DNA of 22,500 bases from Trachelipus rathkii (GCA_015478945.1 JABUQX010087172.1:1-22500), one strand, 5' to 3'; numbered from the stretch's first letter, positions 10,047-21,819 are shown. Translations and numbers: made by a program. The notes: generated by a model not told the origin, from the letters alone.

Positions 10047-10363
10047 CTGCTATATATAGTTATGGTGGCGGGAGCAGCAGTGAAGTGTGCAGTGGCATAC
10101 AGCAGCGCAAGGCAGCTGCAAGGCTGCTATGGGCGGCATGGTTGCTAAGGCGCTAAGGCGGGCAGGCGCGCTGGGTTGGCGCTGGTGCGGGCGGCTGCGC
10201 GGCTGGTTGGGTTAAGGCTGCTGGCTGGTTGGCAAACATGGCGCTACAAGGTTGGCTGGGCATATACATATAAGGCTGCTGGCTGGCTGCTGGGAGCAGC
10301 AGCAAGGCAGCAGCAGCAGCAGCAGTGGAAGTGGGAGCAAAAGGGCGATAAGGCTGGTTGTTG

Positions 10364-10410
<47 letters not shown>
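10047..10410. repeat. Word-mosaic tract 3 (GC-richest, no TC on + strand)
   Basis: Made of GGCTGG, GGCGG, GCTAAGGCG, CAGCAGCAGCAGCAG and AAGGCTGCTGG words, closing with a (TA)n run at about 10366-10410. From 10047 to 10471 I find no TC and essentially no CC, although the tract is G-rich. The open frames are A-, G-, L- and Q-rich low complexity and not genes. Confidence 0.8.
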
Positions 10411-10415
<5 letters not shown>

Positions 10416-10438
10416 TAGTTATATAGATTTAAAAAAAG

Positions 10439-10750
10439 AACATAAGTGGGAAGGTATTTTTTTATTTAAGATCTAAATAATAAATTCCGACGATTATGCA
10501 ATATATAACACCTACATATTATTAAGAAAGAGGGGATAGGACAGGGTGGACACCCGGGTGATGTCTCCCTTGAAGGAACCTCGATTTCTTTAAAACTGCT
10601 TTGAACCTCAAATTTTGGGTTGCGGATAGCTCAGTCGTGGGGGTGCATCGAGCATAGCTGGGTTGTCCTCATTTCACAACATGCGGTGGAAAGCTTAACC
10701 CGGAGAAGGCAAAATTACCTTCCCACTTATGTTTTTATTTAAGATCTAAA
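10439..10750. mobile_element. Insertion with 19-bp direct repeats and a tRNA-like A box
   Basis: A perfect 19-base direct repeat (TTTTTATTTAAGATCTAAA) lies at 10459-10477 and 10732-10750, the size of a target-site duplication made by target-primed insertion. Between them is normal-complexity sequence with TAGCTCAGTCGTGG at 10627-10640, close to a Pol III A box (TRGCNNAGYNGG) in a GCGGATAGCTCAG tRNA-like context; a B box is weak at best (about 10661). An 18-base inverted repeat also exists: AACATAAGTGGGAAGGTA at 10439 and its complement at 10716-10733. It may be a degraded tRNA-derived SINE with a rearranged end. Confidence 0.45.
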
Positions 10751-11266
10751 ATTACTAAATGCATTGCGCAACATTAATACCTAGCGTGGAGATGCAGCAG
10801 CAGCAGAGCAGCAGTATAGCGAGTTATTGTTATTAAAGCATATATACATACATACATATTATTATATACATATTGATATTAAGCAAAGTATTATTATATT
10901 ATTATTACATTATTATGTTGTTATTACATATATATAAATCAATGTTGTTGGGAGCAACAGCAGCTGAGCATGGTTATGCTGGTTATGTTGGCTGGCTATA
11001 TTATTATTACATACAGTTGGCTGGTTACTGTATATATATATACATAGTTATTGGTTATTACATATAAACATATTATGGTTATTGGTGCTAGTGCTGATAT
11101 ATATAAGTTATACATACATAGCCATTGGTTACAGAAGAATAGCATATATATACAGTTGGTTGTTATTGGTTAAAGGAGAAAGAGTTGAGCTATTATTGGT
11201 TAAGTGGGTTAAGGCTACATATATATATAAAGTTATGTATATATATATATATTGTTGGTTGGTTGG

Positions 11267-11324
<58 letters not shown>

Positions 11325-11342
11325 CAAAATAATTAATTTTGA
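10746..11342. repeat. Word-mosaic tract 4 with TA and GA tracts
   Basis: CAGCAGCAGAGCAGCAG, TACATACATACATA, GGTTATTGGTTA and GGTTGGTTGG words with TA tracts. It ends in (TA)n then (GA)n at 11289-11321. Only one TC (10939) occurs in about 600 bases. Overlapping open frames in both strands (Y/I-rich and RERERE or SLSLSL) are translations of the repeats. Confidence 0.8.
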
Positions 11343-11575
11343 TCTTAGCAAAAAAATTAAAATTAAAATAAACAAATTTAAAGGTTTTATATAAATAAAT
11401 ATATAGACTAAATGGTAATAGTCCGTTTGAGGATAATCCTATGAGATATCGATATTCTAAAAGAGATAATAGATTTATAATATTGCCATCATCTAAGAGA
11501 GCTGCTATTTCGTTTAATTGCAGAATGTGTTTGAATGCATGCAATCGATATATACAAAAATATTCTCGTCTGTGT

Positions 11576-11579
<4 letters not shown>
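11343..11579. other. AT-rich unique spacer
   Basis: Normal-complexity sequence with TC at ordinary frequency. The two opposite open frames crossing it (11233-11610 minus, 11441-11653 plus) both depend on neighbouring microsatellites for their length. No domain recognised. Confidence 0.5.
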
Positions 11580-11580
<1 letters not shown>

Positions 11581-11629
<49 letters not shown>

Positions 11630-11630
11630 G
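11581..11630. repeat. Compound (AC)n(AT)n microsatellite
   Basis: ACACAC run to about 11608 directly followed by ATATAT to about 11630. Confidence 0.97.
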
Positions 11631-12147
11631 TATATACATATGTTACAAGTTAAGTTATTGTTGGTTAGCTAGCTACATATGCTGTTGGCGCTGGTTATTG
11701 GTTGGTTGGGTTGTTGACATACTATACAGCTACTAAAGAAGACATATAAAGAGTTATTATACTATGCCAAGGTTATATACATATATTATTATACATACAT
11801 ATTACTAAAAATCATGCCTACCAGATTGTCTTTATACATGTTGGAGTTTGTTATTGGTTATTATTGGTTATTATTGGTTGGTTATATGATGATATTGGCT
11901 ACATATACATACAGTATTGCTGGTTAGCTACTACAGTGCTATGCATAGTTATTACATGGCTAGCTATTGGTTATTTGTTATACACATATATTATATATAA
12001 ATGACATATGAGCATATACATTATTATATAGATATTACATGAGAAAGAAAGTATATATATATATATATATATAGAGAAAGAAGTAATATATATATATATA
12101 TATATTGTTATTATATTAAGCATATATATATATAAGTTATTATATAG
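11631..12147. repeat. Word-mosaic tract 5
   Basis: GGTTATTATTGGTTATTATTGG, GGTTGGTTGGG, TAGCTAGCTAC, TACATACATA words and TA tracts (12052-12072, 12086-12106). TC appears twice (11812, 11829), then not at all until 12184. No gene. Confidence 0.75.
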
Positions 12148-12362
12148 CATAAGGTAAATGCACAGCAGACTGGCGTACATGCATCGGTAGACCGCCAGCT
12201 GAAGAGCTTCTAAATGAGACTGCGCGCGAGCGTTGCCCTAAAAGAACCGTACGGCCCTCTCACAGCGCGCATTAGAAGCGAGCGTTTCAGCAGCGGTCTG
12301 TCATGCATGTACACCAGCCTGCCATGCATGTACACGCCAGCCTGCTGTACATTTACCCTATG
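12148..12362. mobile_element. GC-rich foldback MITE, about 215 bp
   Basis: The left end CATAAGGTAAATGCACAGCAG is matched inverted at the right end (reverse complement CATAGGGTAAATGTACAGCAG), then both continue with CTGGCGT-ACATGCAT and further matches (CAGACCGC, GCTGAA, GCTTCTAAATG versus CGCTTCTAATG, GCGCGC). The arms therefore cover nearly the whole element with a centre near CCGTACGG (about 12249). The right arm carries an extra, roughly 21-base tandem copy of the GCATGTACAC-CCAGCCTG segment. There is no coding capacity. The terminal sequence does not let me fix the target duplication or the superfamily. Confidence 0.8.
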
Positions 12363-12592
12363 GTATTTGATTAGTCAAAAAAATAAATAAATAAAATAAT
12401 AATGTAATTATTAAACTCTTAGGTAAAATTTAAACAAATGGTCCAGCCAATTCAAATTTTAGAATTTTTGTATTTTTAATAAATTTTATTTTAAATAACA
12501 CCATTTAAGTTAATATATACGTAATTATAAAAAAATATTCCTTTAAAAATATTTTATCTAAAATTAGGGGAAGCCAATGTCATGTAAATCGA

Positions 12593-12595
<3 letters not shown>
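12363..12595. other. AT-rich unique spacer
   Basis: A/T-rich sequence with no open frame, repeat or structural signal that I can support. Confidence 0.6.
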
Positions 12596-12673
<78 letters not shown>

Positions 12674-12709
12674 TATAGCAAGTAGTAAGGTATTAGCTAT
12701 ACAGCTTTC

Positions 12710-12767
<58 letters not shown>

Positions 12768-12840
12768 ATATATATATATTATTATATTATTATTATATAT
12801 ATATTATTATTATTAATATATATATTATATATATATATGT
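12596..12840. repeat. (TA)n tracts
   Basis: Long TA runs at 12597-12672 and 12713-12780, split by AGCAAGTAGTAAGGTATTAGCTATACAGCTTTC, then mixed TTA/TA to 12840. Confidence 0.97.
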
Positions 12841-12869
12841 AAATAAGTATTTTATTGAATTATGAACTC

Positions 12870-13440
12870 TTTATTTATATATATATATTTATATATTATT
12901 ATTATATTGGTTATTATTATTATATTATAGTTATTATTATTATATATATATTACTATACACATTATTGGCTGGGCTGGCTGGCTGGCTGGGCGTTGTTGC
13001 TGCTGGTTGGCTATTAGCTGGCTGGCTATTACTGGCTATGCTGGCTACGCATATGCGTTGGTTATATTACATACGTTGGCTATATATTATTATTACTGGC
13101 TGGCTGCTGGCTATTATTATTATTATTGGCTACTTCATTAATTTCTGGTTGAGCATATATACATATATTATTATTATTATATTATTATTGGTTGTTGGTT
13201 ATTATTATTACTATACATATTATTATTATTATACATGGGGCCCATAAGCAGCAGCGCAGCGTTATGCCATAGAGCAGTTGGCTACTAAGATACATAGTTG
13301 GTTGCTATATATATATATATATATATATATACAATATTATTATTATTATTTAATTATTAGTTATATATATTATTATTATTATATACAATATTTACAATGT
13401 TCTATATTATGTTGGCTATATTATATATATATATATATAC
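12870..13440. repeat. Word-mosaic tract 6
   Basis: GGCTGGCTGGCTGG, TTGCTGCTGGTTGG, GGCTATTACTGGCTA and TTATTATTATTGG words with TA and TTA runs. TC is absent from 12870-13134 and 13146-13400. The 130-codon + strand frame (Y/I/L/W-rich) is a translation of these words. Confidence 0.8.
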
Positions 13441-13540
13441 TTCCCCGTGAGCGAAGCTGAGGAAAGGCCCCATGCGAGCGTATCTCGCTCTTTAGGCAGG
13501 CCTGAACGCTCGCGTTCCAGCGGAGTGTAGCGATGTTGCC
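13441..13540. other. GC-rich flank of the TTA array, possible element fragment
   Basis: About 100 bases of GC-rich sequence between TA and TTA tracts. It holds GAACGC-TC-GCGTTC (13504-13517), GAGCG-tat-CTCGCTC (about 13477-13490) and AGGCAGGCCT (about 13494-13503). Its composition resembles the foldback MITE at 12148-12362 (GCGAGCG and GTTGCC words), but I could not align the two. Confidence 0.35.
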
Positions 13541-14402
<862 letters not shown>

Positions 14403-14882
14403 TTTATTGTAATTATTATTTTAACATATTATTTTGTTCTTTTTCAATAGCCTCCTGAAAATATTTCACACAATAATAGAAATTTTCTTCAATTTTTTAA
14501 AATAATTAATTTGAGTTTATTATAATTTTTACATTTTATCTATTACAGGAAAAATATATATATAAATTTTGCCAAAGGTTGTATTTTAGCAGTGTCACTC
14601 CACCGAATTTTTGATTCCAAATTTTAACAGATGAAAATTCTGAAAAATTTCTCCCTACATTTTGTTGCAATTACATTTCCATCAAAAGAGTTGTCCTAAG
14701 CTTTGGCTTGTAAATCTCAGCTTACTCAATTAGAAATGAGACAAAAAAGCATCTCTCTTCATAGCAGATTTGTTGATTTTCTTTCCTTCAAAAATAGGGT
14801 AGTTGAATTCTTCTAAAGCTTCCTCTGCAAAATCTTGAAGACTTAAGTTGATCGGGATATTTCGATTACTTACCTTAGCCAT
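14403..14882 (-). pseudogene. Coding-like patch with ATG, acceptor and AATAAA signals
   Basis: On the minus strand an ATG at 14882 opens a 50-codon frame to a TAA at 14730; it contains FAEEALEEFNYPIF and a basic KRDAFLSHF end. A second open segment at 14536-14670, in another frame, reads NVGRNFSEFSSVKIWNQKF. A TTTTCAG/G acceptor-like site at about 14454 precedes EAIEKEQNNMLK and a TAA (14416-14418), with an AATAAA at 14403-14408. The ATGGCTAAG start is itself followed by GTAAGT, a donor consensus. The composition is more protein-like than elsewhere in the window. It may be a decayed gene or transposon ORF, or chance. No family recognised. Confidence 0.25.
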
Positions 14883-14914
14883 CTTCGGGTACCGACTAAA
14901 AATTATAATTAATA

Positions 14915-14947
<33 letters not shown>

Positions 14948-15782
14948 TAATATTTTACTTCCCCTTTTACATCTAGAAATAAATGGTTACATTCTAATGT
15001 TTCGTGAATCACGTTAAAAACAAAATTAAGGGTTATAAAAAGATTATTATAGATACGGCCCGCAAAGAGAGATCGAACCAAGACAGTTAGTTGCACTCTC
15101 AGAGTCCAGAGCTCAATTCATTGTAACTTGTTATACGGCTGTATGCGCCGTTGAATATCTCAGTTTCTTTGTCAGTAAAAAAATCAGTACCAAAGGAGGA
15201 TTCACGGTGGATTGTCGTGATAACTGGGCTGAAATGGTTTTCGTATTTATCGGTATTTTCTTTGCGCGAATAGGACTTCGTATTACTACACACCTTGCTT
15301 TATTGACTTTATACTACTTTGGTTGACCCATTCCAACAGAGGCGTTTCAATATTCCAGCACACCGAGAGGTCTTTCTCCGCATATAATTTAACGGTAGTT
15401 TAGAAACATTAATCAGGCACCCCGATGACGATAGGAGATATTTAATTTTGTATATAAATCGTATTTTTTCAGACGAAGAGAGAAATGCCCAAAAATAAAA
15501 GCGTATATTTATTAAAAAATACCGAAACTAGTTAAAAACGATTCAGACATAATTTATTTGTTCATTTGATATTTCTATGCAAATAAATAATAACACGTAT
15601 CATAAGCTGAAACAACAAAATTTCATAAAACGTGTATCAGACAAGATAAAAACATTTTCCGCTGATTCCAAAATTACACATTTAATTTTGTTTTATTGTA
15701 GGGATAGCTAAGTCCAGAGCCACACACGATCGTCGTAGTTCCACACTCTGATCACAGTTATATAGACACTCTTTGAACCAAT
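14883..15782. other. Unique sequence, no supported gene
   Basis: A short TTA run (14913-14942) is followed by normal-complexity DNA. A 64-codon minus-strand frame (15099-15293) has a mixed, protein-like composition (KSYSRKENTDKYENH) but no recognised motif. On the minus strand at about 15070-15080, GGTTCGATCTC resembles a Pol III B box, and about 30 bases before it is CTCTGGACTCTGAGAG, which resembles a Gln-tRNA anticodon arm. No cloverleaf can be drawn because the T stem does not pair, so it is at most a tRNA-derived relic. Confidence 0.35.
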
Positions 15783-16010
15783 AAACTATATAATATATTA
15801 TATATATATTAATATAATTATAATATATAATAATATATATATAATATAATATATAAATTATATATAATATATATATATAATATAATATTATATATAATTA
15901 TATAATAATCTATATATATATATAATAAATTATATATAAATTATATATAATATATATTATATATATATAATATTTATATAATATATATATATATATATTT
16001 AATATTATAT
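15783..16010. repeat. TA-rich simple repeats
   Basis: Degenerate TA/AAT-type runs with few interruptions, directly abutting the left border of the transposon relic. Confidence 0.95.
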
Positions 16011-17420
16011 AGGGTGTTTGGATAAATTCGTCGGGCCACGCGTCTCCTATTTATCATAAACTGGATTCCTTAGACGTGCTTAAGGGGCGTGCTAACTTGT
16101 CCCATCGTCTGTGATGTAAGCATATCTTGACTCTAATGACAATATAACCTGAATATTAGCGATACGTATAGTTGCTATTACATGTTACTATCCAATTTGC
16201 TTGCAATATAAAATATAGGGTGTAAATTGTTACCTAATATATAAACACTCGTTTAAATTTTTTTTTTGCGGATTATCCATATGAAGAGTAATATTAATAT
16301 AAATCTATTTTATTTAACACTCAAGTATTAGTTTAAATAAATGAAGGTAGACGTTAAAACAGTTGAAAAACACAGGAGAATGTTTGAGTAGTAATATGCG
16401 TGCTGATATATATATGAAATGATTCCATTAAATCAATAGGTCACATCACAAAGGGTATTATGTTCCGTGCTCAAATCGAATTGAGCGATGAAAGTTATTT
16501 AGTACACATAGGTTGGTGGCCACAATTTAATACGCTCAAAAATCTCCATTCTGTACATATAGTGTGAGAGCACAGTATTAGGCATTCTATATTTAGTTTG
16601 CCATTTCTTTATGTATAGAGAAGTCCTATAAGTTATTATGACTATCTTCTGTGAGTAGTTATGTTGATTAATATTGTGTACCTATAAAATGAAAAGCTGT
16701 ATGATATTACACGAACGTCTGAAGAAAAGACTGATTCCATTTCCAGAGTAACCTTCCTCGCAGTCAACTATCAACGAAGTTCGATATAATGAGTAGAATG
16801 GGTTGATACCTAGAGTTAACAGATGCCTCGTTTGATACAGTTAAGCATGAATCTGCTTGCGTAAAACGTTTGTATAATTTTAAATCTTATCTATAAGTGT
16901 AACTCTTTGCAACACATTACATATAATGATAAGGTCGTAATTAAGGAATTTGCAAGACTATGCTTCACAATGTCTACGGTGATAAAGATTTCCTGACAGG
17001 AATCATGTTTTCTGGTGAGGCAAAATTCCAAGTTTCGAGGAAGGTTAACAAGCAAAATGTGCGCATATAACAGTAGAGTGCATTAGAGAAGGTTCTAAAG
17101 TTAGTGTGTGGTGTGGTCTATTACATGATAGAGTGATTGGACCATTCATTTTTCATGGACCAATAGTGACCTCCGAAGCGTGCCTTGATATCAGCAACTC
17201 GATGAACTGCAACCATGCTTAATGTTTCAACAATATGGTGCACCGCCGTATTTGGGGTCATAATAAATTGTCTATCGCAGGTCCGCCTAAAACTCAACAA
17301 AATCCAAAAACAGTGATGGATCGGCCATGGAAGTTACCACTCCTTACTTCTGTCTAAGTCTAGACTCCATGGGTCAAAGTGAGTGTGTACCAATACGCCA
17401 GTGTGATACAGATATATAAG
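16011..17420 (+). mobile_element. Decayed Tc1/mariner-superfamily element
   Basis: The interval contains the transposase relic at about 16880-17400, with non-coding sequence upstream. The left border may be ATATAGGGTGT at 16007-16017, the type of end seen where such elements insert at TA. The same 11 bases recur at 16213-16223, so two insertions or an internal repeat are possible. I find no inverted ACACCCTATAT on the right, so the right end is missing or decayed and the boundary is approximate. Confidence 0.55.
16880..17400 (+). pseudogene. Dead mariner-type DDE transposase
   Basis: Fragments in all three + strand frames follow the order of the insect mariner-like transposase family. A KEFARLCF segment (about 16938-16963) comes first. 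GIMFSGEAKFQVSRKVNKQNVRI follows at 16999-17067; the family has SDEA-FHVSGKVNRHNVRIWG. Then KVSVWCGLLHDRVIGPFIF (17097-17153) is followed by PIVTSEACLDI (about 17160-17190). MFQQYGAPPY is at 17222-17251 (family FQQDGAPPH) and WIGHG at 17317-17331 (family WIGRGGP). Frameshifts separate the blocks and stops follow several. The first catalytic Asp is Gly (17014-17016) and the second is Tyr (17234-17236), so catalysis would be lost even without the frameshifts. Confidence 0.85.
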
Positions 17421-18270
17421 CATGATTTAAAAACAAATTCTCAGTAATATATAGTACAACTATTCAATAATCATTATTATTTCATTTGAAATATCACTAG
17501 GTGCGTCCATATTTAGTAACTTGAAATATTTCAGTAATATATATTTATATATTATATGAAAATGTCTGAAAGAGATTCATATATTAATAGATAATATAGC
17601 ATAAAAAATTACATTTATTACAAGAAGGTTGAAGTTGGTAAAAATTGAAAGAAATTCCATTACGTTAAACACATTACTTGAATGAGATATGAAAGCTATT
17701 AAAATTTTGAATATATGATAATAACTGACTCTTATTTTCATGAACATAAGTACTAATTGAGTAAAAATATTCCTTTTAATATTTAATAAATCCAATTATA
17801 TCTTTCATGTATTTTGCATTTTACCTTCAATTTTTCCACATTCATATTATTATCTTTTGACACTAATTCTATATTATTTAACATTTATCTCTTGAATTTT
17901 TCACACTGATTTCCTTGCTATTTTTTTCTTCATAATTTTTTTATTGATAATATATAATATTTTAGTTAATTTGATATTTTATTTAGATTGTATGTTCTTC
18001 TACACTGACATACCTATACTTAACTTAACTACATTATTACCTATATATAGGGTTATAACCTTAAGTTTCTATTCACTGTACCTATCGATATTCTTAAACT
18101 ATTTTATAAAAATACTCGATTTTACGATATACTAGTGCTTATCGATATAATACTAACCACTCAAGAATACTCCACTGAACATAAATACATAATTTTAAAC
18201 AAGCTCCGAACCCACATTAACTACAAATATAATAATACGGATAATGACTAATTCACTCATAGCATAAGGT
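17421..18270. other. AT-rich sequence, no supported gene
   Basis: Two open frames of 72 and 63 codons (17577-17795 minus, 17944-18135 plus) are I-, L-, F- and N-rich, as expected by chance in AT-rich DNA. No motif, repeat or structured element was seen. Confidence 0.6.
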
Positions 18271-20280
18271 TACTTAAATAATATATATATATAATAATAA
18301 TTAATATAATTATAATTAATAAATAATATATAAATAATAATAATATATATAATAATATAATAATAATTAATAATAATAATTACATTGATAATAATAATAA
18401 TATATATAAATTAATAATAATATAAATTAATATAATTAAAATAAATAATAATATAAATAAATAATAATAATAATTAAATAATATTTATAAATTATAATAT
18501 AATAATAATATATAATATGATTGATATAATAAAATAATAATGAATTAATATAAATATATAATCATATATTTTAACCATATATAATTAAAATACTAAATAA
18601 TAATATAATAATAATCAATAATAATATATAATATTAATTTAAATTATTTTATAAAATTTTTATTTTTCAACATTAATTTAATCACATATTTTCTATCAAT
18701 ATTTTTTATATAATAAAATATATCACAAGTTTTAGAATAGCCCAATTGATATTTGGAAAGAGATGTTCATGTGTATATTAATATATTAATATTATTTTAT
18801 AATAAATAATAATAATAATACTAAAATGAATACGCCAAATAATATTTATTTATATATTTATTATAATAAATATTCTACATAAGAGGAATCGTAATGATTA
18901 ATCATAATAACTTAATAATTTAATGTGATATTATATATATATGATAAGAATTTATATCTAGAGTGGCAGTGGATTATAAAAATTTAATTAATATTTAATA
19001 TCATGATTTTAAAGGTTCATTATAGATATCTTTGCTATATCACATAAAATAATATAAATAACTTAAAAATTATATAGTAATAGAGAATAATAGTGGAATA
19101 ATAATCAATTAGTAATTGAGTAATAAATTAAAAGAAACCAGCCAGTAAGTTAATAAGATTAAATAATTAAGTCATCAAAACAGTAATTTATTTAAATAAA
19201 ATTTTTTTATTAATTTAAATAAATACATATATAAAAAAAAATCGATAAATTGTGTTACAATATAAATTATTTTTTAAAATAACTTCAACACCCCATAATC
19301 AATTATATAAATCATATATAAATTAAATATAATACTATATAATAATAATAATATAATAAATAATAATAATATAATAATATAATATAAATTATAAATATTA
19401 ATATAAATTAAATAATAAATTGATTAATTAATAAATTAAATATATAAAAAATATTAATTATAAATATATAATAAAATAATATAATGAAAAAGTAATATAT
19501 ATAATAATAATAATTATATAATAATATATAAATAATAATTACTAACAATAATAATATAATAATAATAATCAATATAATTTAATAATATAATAATAATTAA
19601 TAATTAATAATATATTAATATATTAATATAATAATAGAAAGCCACTAACACACTTCATAAAGAAGAAGTCCAAACAAATTACACCTAAATATACCAATAA
19701 ACCTTAAAACCATAAAATAGACTTACAAGGGAGAAATAAAGGAATACTATATTATATTTAGAGTAAATCCTCACTTAATATATTGAATAACATTTAGGGA
19801 TTTAGAGATAAAAAAAATGACATAATAAAAATATAAATAAATAAACACATATAAAATAAAAATTATAGTGACATTATTTTTTTATGAGTGTAATGGAGAG
19901 AGAGTGAGACTCGAGAGAATGATCAGAGTAGATCGAGTGAGAGGACTCATAAGTGAAATAATATAAGTAAATATTAATAATAGTAATAATTAAATAATTA
20001 TATATATATAATATATAAAATAATAACTAATATTAAATTAATAATAAATACATAATAATAATTAATATAATAATTATAATATAATTTAAATTTATAATAA
20101 TAATAATTATAAAAAATAATAATTAATATAAATAATTATAATAATAAATAATAATAATTATAATATATAAATATAATATAATAATAATAATAATAATAAT
20201 ATATATAATTAAATATTAAATAAATTAATAATATAATATATATAAATTGAAAATAACACTAAAATATATATATAAAAATG
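18271..20280. repeat. Degenerate AT/AAT low-complexity blocks
   Basis: Three blocks (about 18280-18640, 19320-19630, 19960-20275) of shuffled ATA, AAT and TAATTA words with almost no G or C, separated by somewhat more complex AT-rich DNA. A purine-rich GAGAGAGAGTGAGACTCGAG patch lies at about 19893-19912. No coding potential. They look like old decayed trinucleotide arrays. Confidence 0.8.
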
Positions 20281-20509
20281 CTAATAAAAAATTGTTCATT
20301 CATTGTATAGTTCATAATTTCTTATTTTACTCATTCAGTTCATTATTTATTCATTCCAATTCAAATTATATAATTTATTAGTTCGAAATTTTCGTTTTAC
20401 CTACTTTTCTTTCTCTTCGTGATATTTCTTTTCATTAATTATTCTATCTTGTTTAGCTTACTCTATGTTCTTTTAGTTTTACTTTGTGTAAATTTGCGTA
20501 CTCTGAGCT

Positions 20510-20815
20510 AATATATTGGCAATAGTTAGGGTGGCTCGAGCCGACGGGGAACACAGGGGGGGATCGTTTTTCCATAACTCCCGTAGGGGTAAGTGACGGA
20601 GTGAGAATACCCCCTGCGATACTACATCACTACCTAAATACCAATAAAGAGCGTGGGTTTTAATCCGGAAGACGGCCTCTCCGGAGGGAGTAGGAAAATT
20701 TGGTCCAATACCCGTATAGTTCCCCGTGACAAGGCCGAGAGACCTATCACTAGACTCCTGCCCGGTAATGGCAGTAAATAACCCTTGTAGGGTTATTTAA
20801 TTATATTAAAAAAAA
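20510..20815. other. GC-rich structured island, possible element end
   Basis: In an otherwise A/T desert this 300-base island has many inverted words: ACGGGGAAC (20544-20552) with GTTCCCCGT (20719-20727); a GTAGGGGTA/ATACCCCC pair (about 20583-20613); and TCCGGA inside GCCTCTCCGGAGGGAG (about 20676-20691). It ends with the hairpin at 20775-20799 and an A-rich run. No open frame is conserved enough to call. It resembles a transcribed untranslated end of a retroelement or an unknown structured RNA; I recognise neither. Confidence 0.35.
20775..20799. other. Perfect 11-bp hairpin
   Basis: TAAATAACCCT-TGT-AGGGTTATTTA, with 11-bp arms and a 3-base loop, at the right edge of the GC-rich island, followed by TTAAAAAAAATGG. 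The position suggests a 3' end structure. Host terminators of this kind are not expected in animal nuclear Pol II genes. Confidence 0.8.
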
Positions 20816-21279
20816 TGGATACAAAATTTTGTTGTCCCTCAAATATTTTATTTTAACGATGTAACGTATAAAATAGTTACTTCTAAATATATGACTTTCT
20901 TATACACATTTAAAGTTACTATATATATATTATAATCAATTATATTTTTTTATTTTTTATACATTTTCCGCATATATAAATAAAATGTACTAATATATTA
21001 TATATATATCTATTATATCTATATATATACTACTATATTAATGACAATTCTCCAACAATGTATTTACTACTATTTTTCACCTCAGGTAGCTGTTTATGTT
21101 TTTATGATGATATATTACGTAATATGTTGAGCTATTAATTTAGAGGCTAATATATTATATATATCTATATATATATATATATAAATATTATTAATATATA
21201 ATTATATATAATATATATATATTATATATATATAATATTATATATATAATATATATTATGTATACATATATATTATATA

Positions 21280-21319
<40 letters not shown>

Positions 21320-21480
21320 ATATATATATATATATATTATATATATATATTATATATAATATATATCTCGATATCGTGTGATAGATATATTAGGTATCGA
21401 ATTATAATTTATTATTCGATTATATCGAAATCCGATGAGTTACAGAAAGAAACTTATAAAGTTTTACTCTATATATATAC

Positions 21481-21511
<31 letters not shown>

Positions 21512-21782
21512 TAATATATATCTATTATTATATAATATAATATATATATATATTAATATATATCTTATTATATTAATATATATATATATACTATTATATT
21601 AATATATATTATATAGTATATAATATATAAATATATAATATATAATATATTAATATATATATATATATATATGTAATATATTATATATTTATTAATATAT
21701 ATATATTATTATTATATATATATATTAATATATCTATACTAATTAAATATATTAATTTAATATATATAATATATATTAAATA

Positions 21783-21819
<37 letters not shown>

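Noticed and set aside
10176..10476. Open frames with Q-, A- and L-rich stretches
   Set aside because: CAGCAG and GGCTGG words explain the composition; they run into a TA tract.
11082..11610. Frames with RERERE or SLSLSL and VCVCVC stretches
   Set aside because: These arise from the GA and AC microsatellites read on either strand.
13441..13540. Second copy of the foldback MITE at 12148-12362
   Set aside because: They share short words (GCGAGCG, GTTGCC), but I could not align them over any useful length.
17577..18135. Two short open frames as genes
   Set aside because: Hydrophobic/AT-driven composition (I, L, F, N, Y) without motif; expected by chance.
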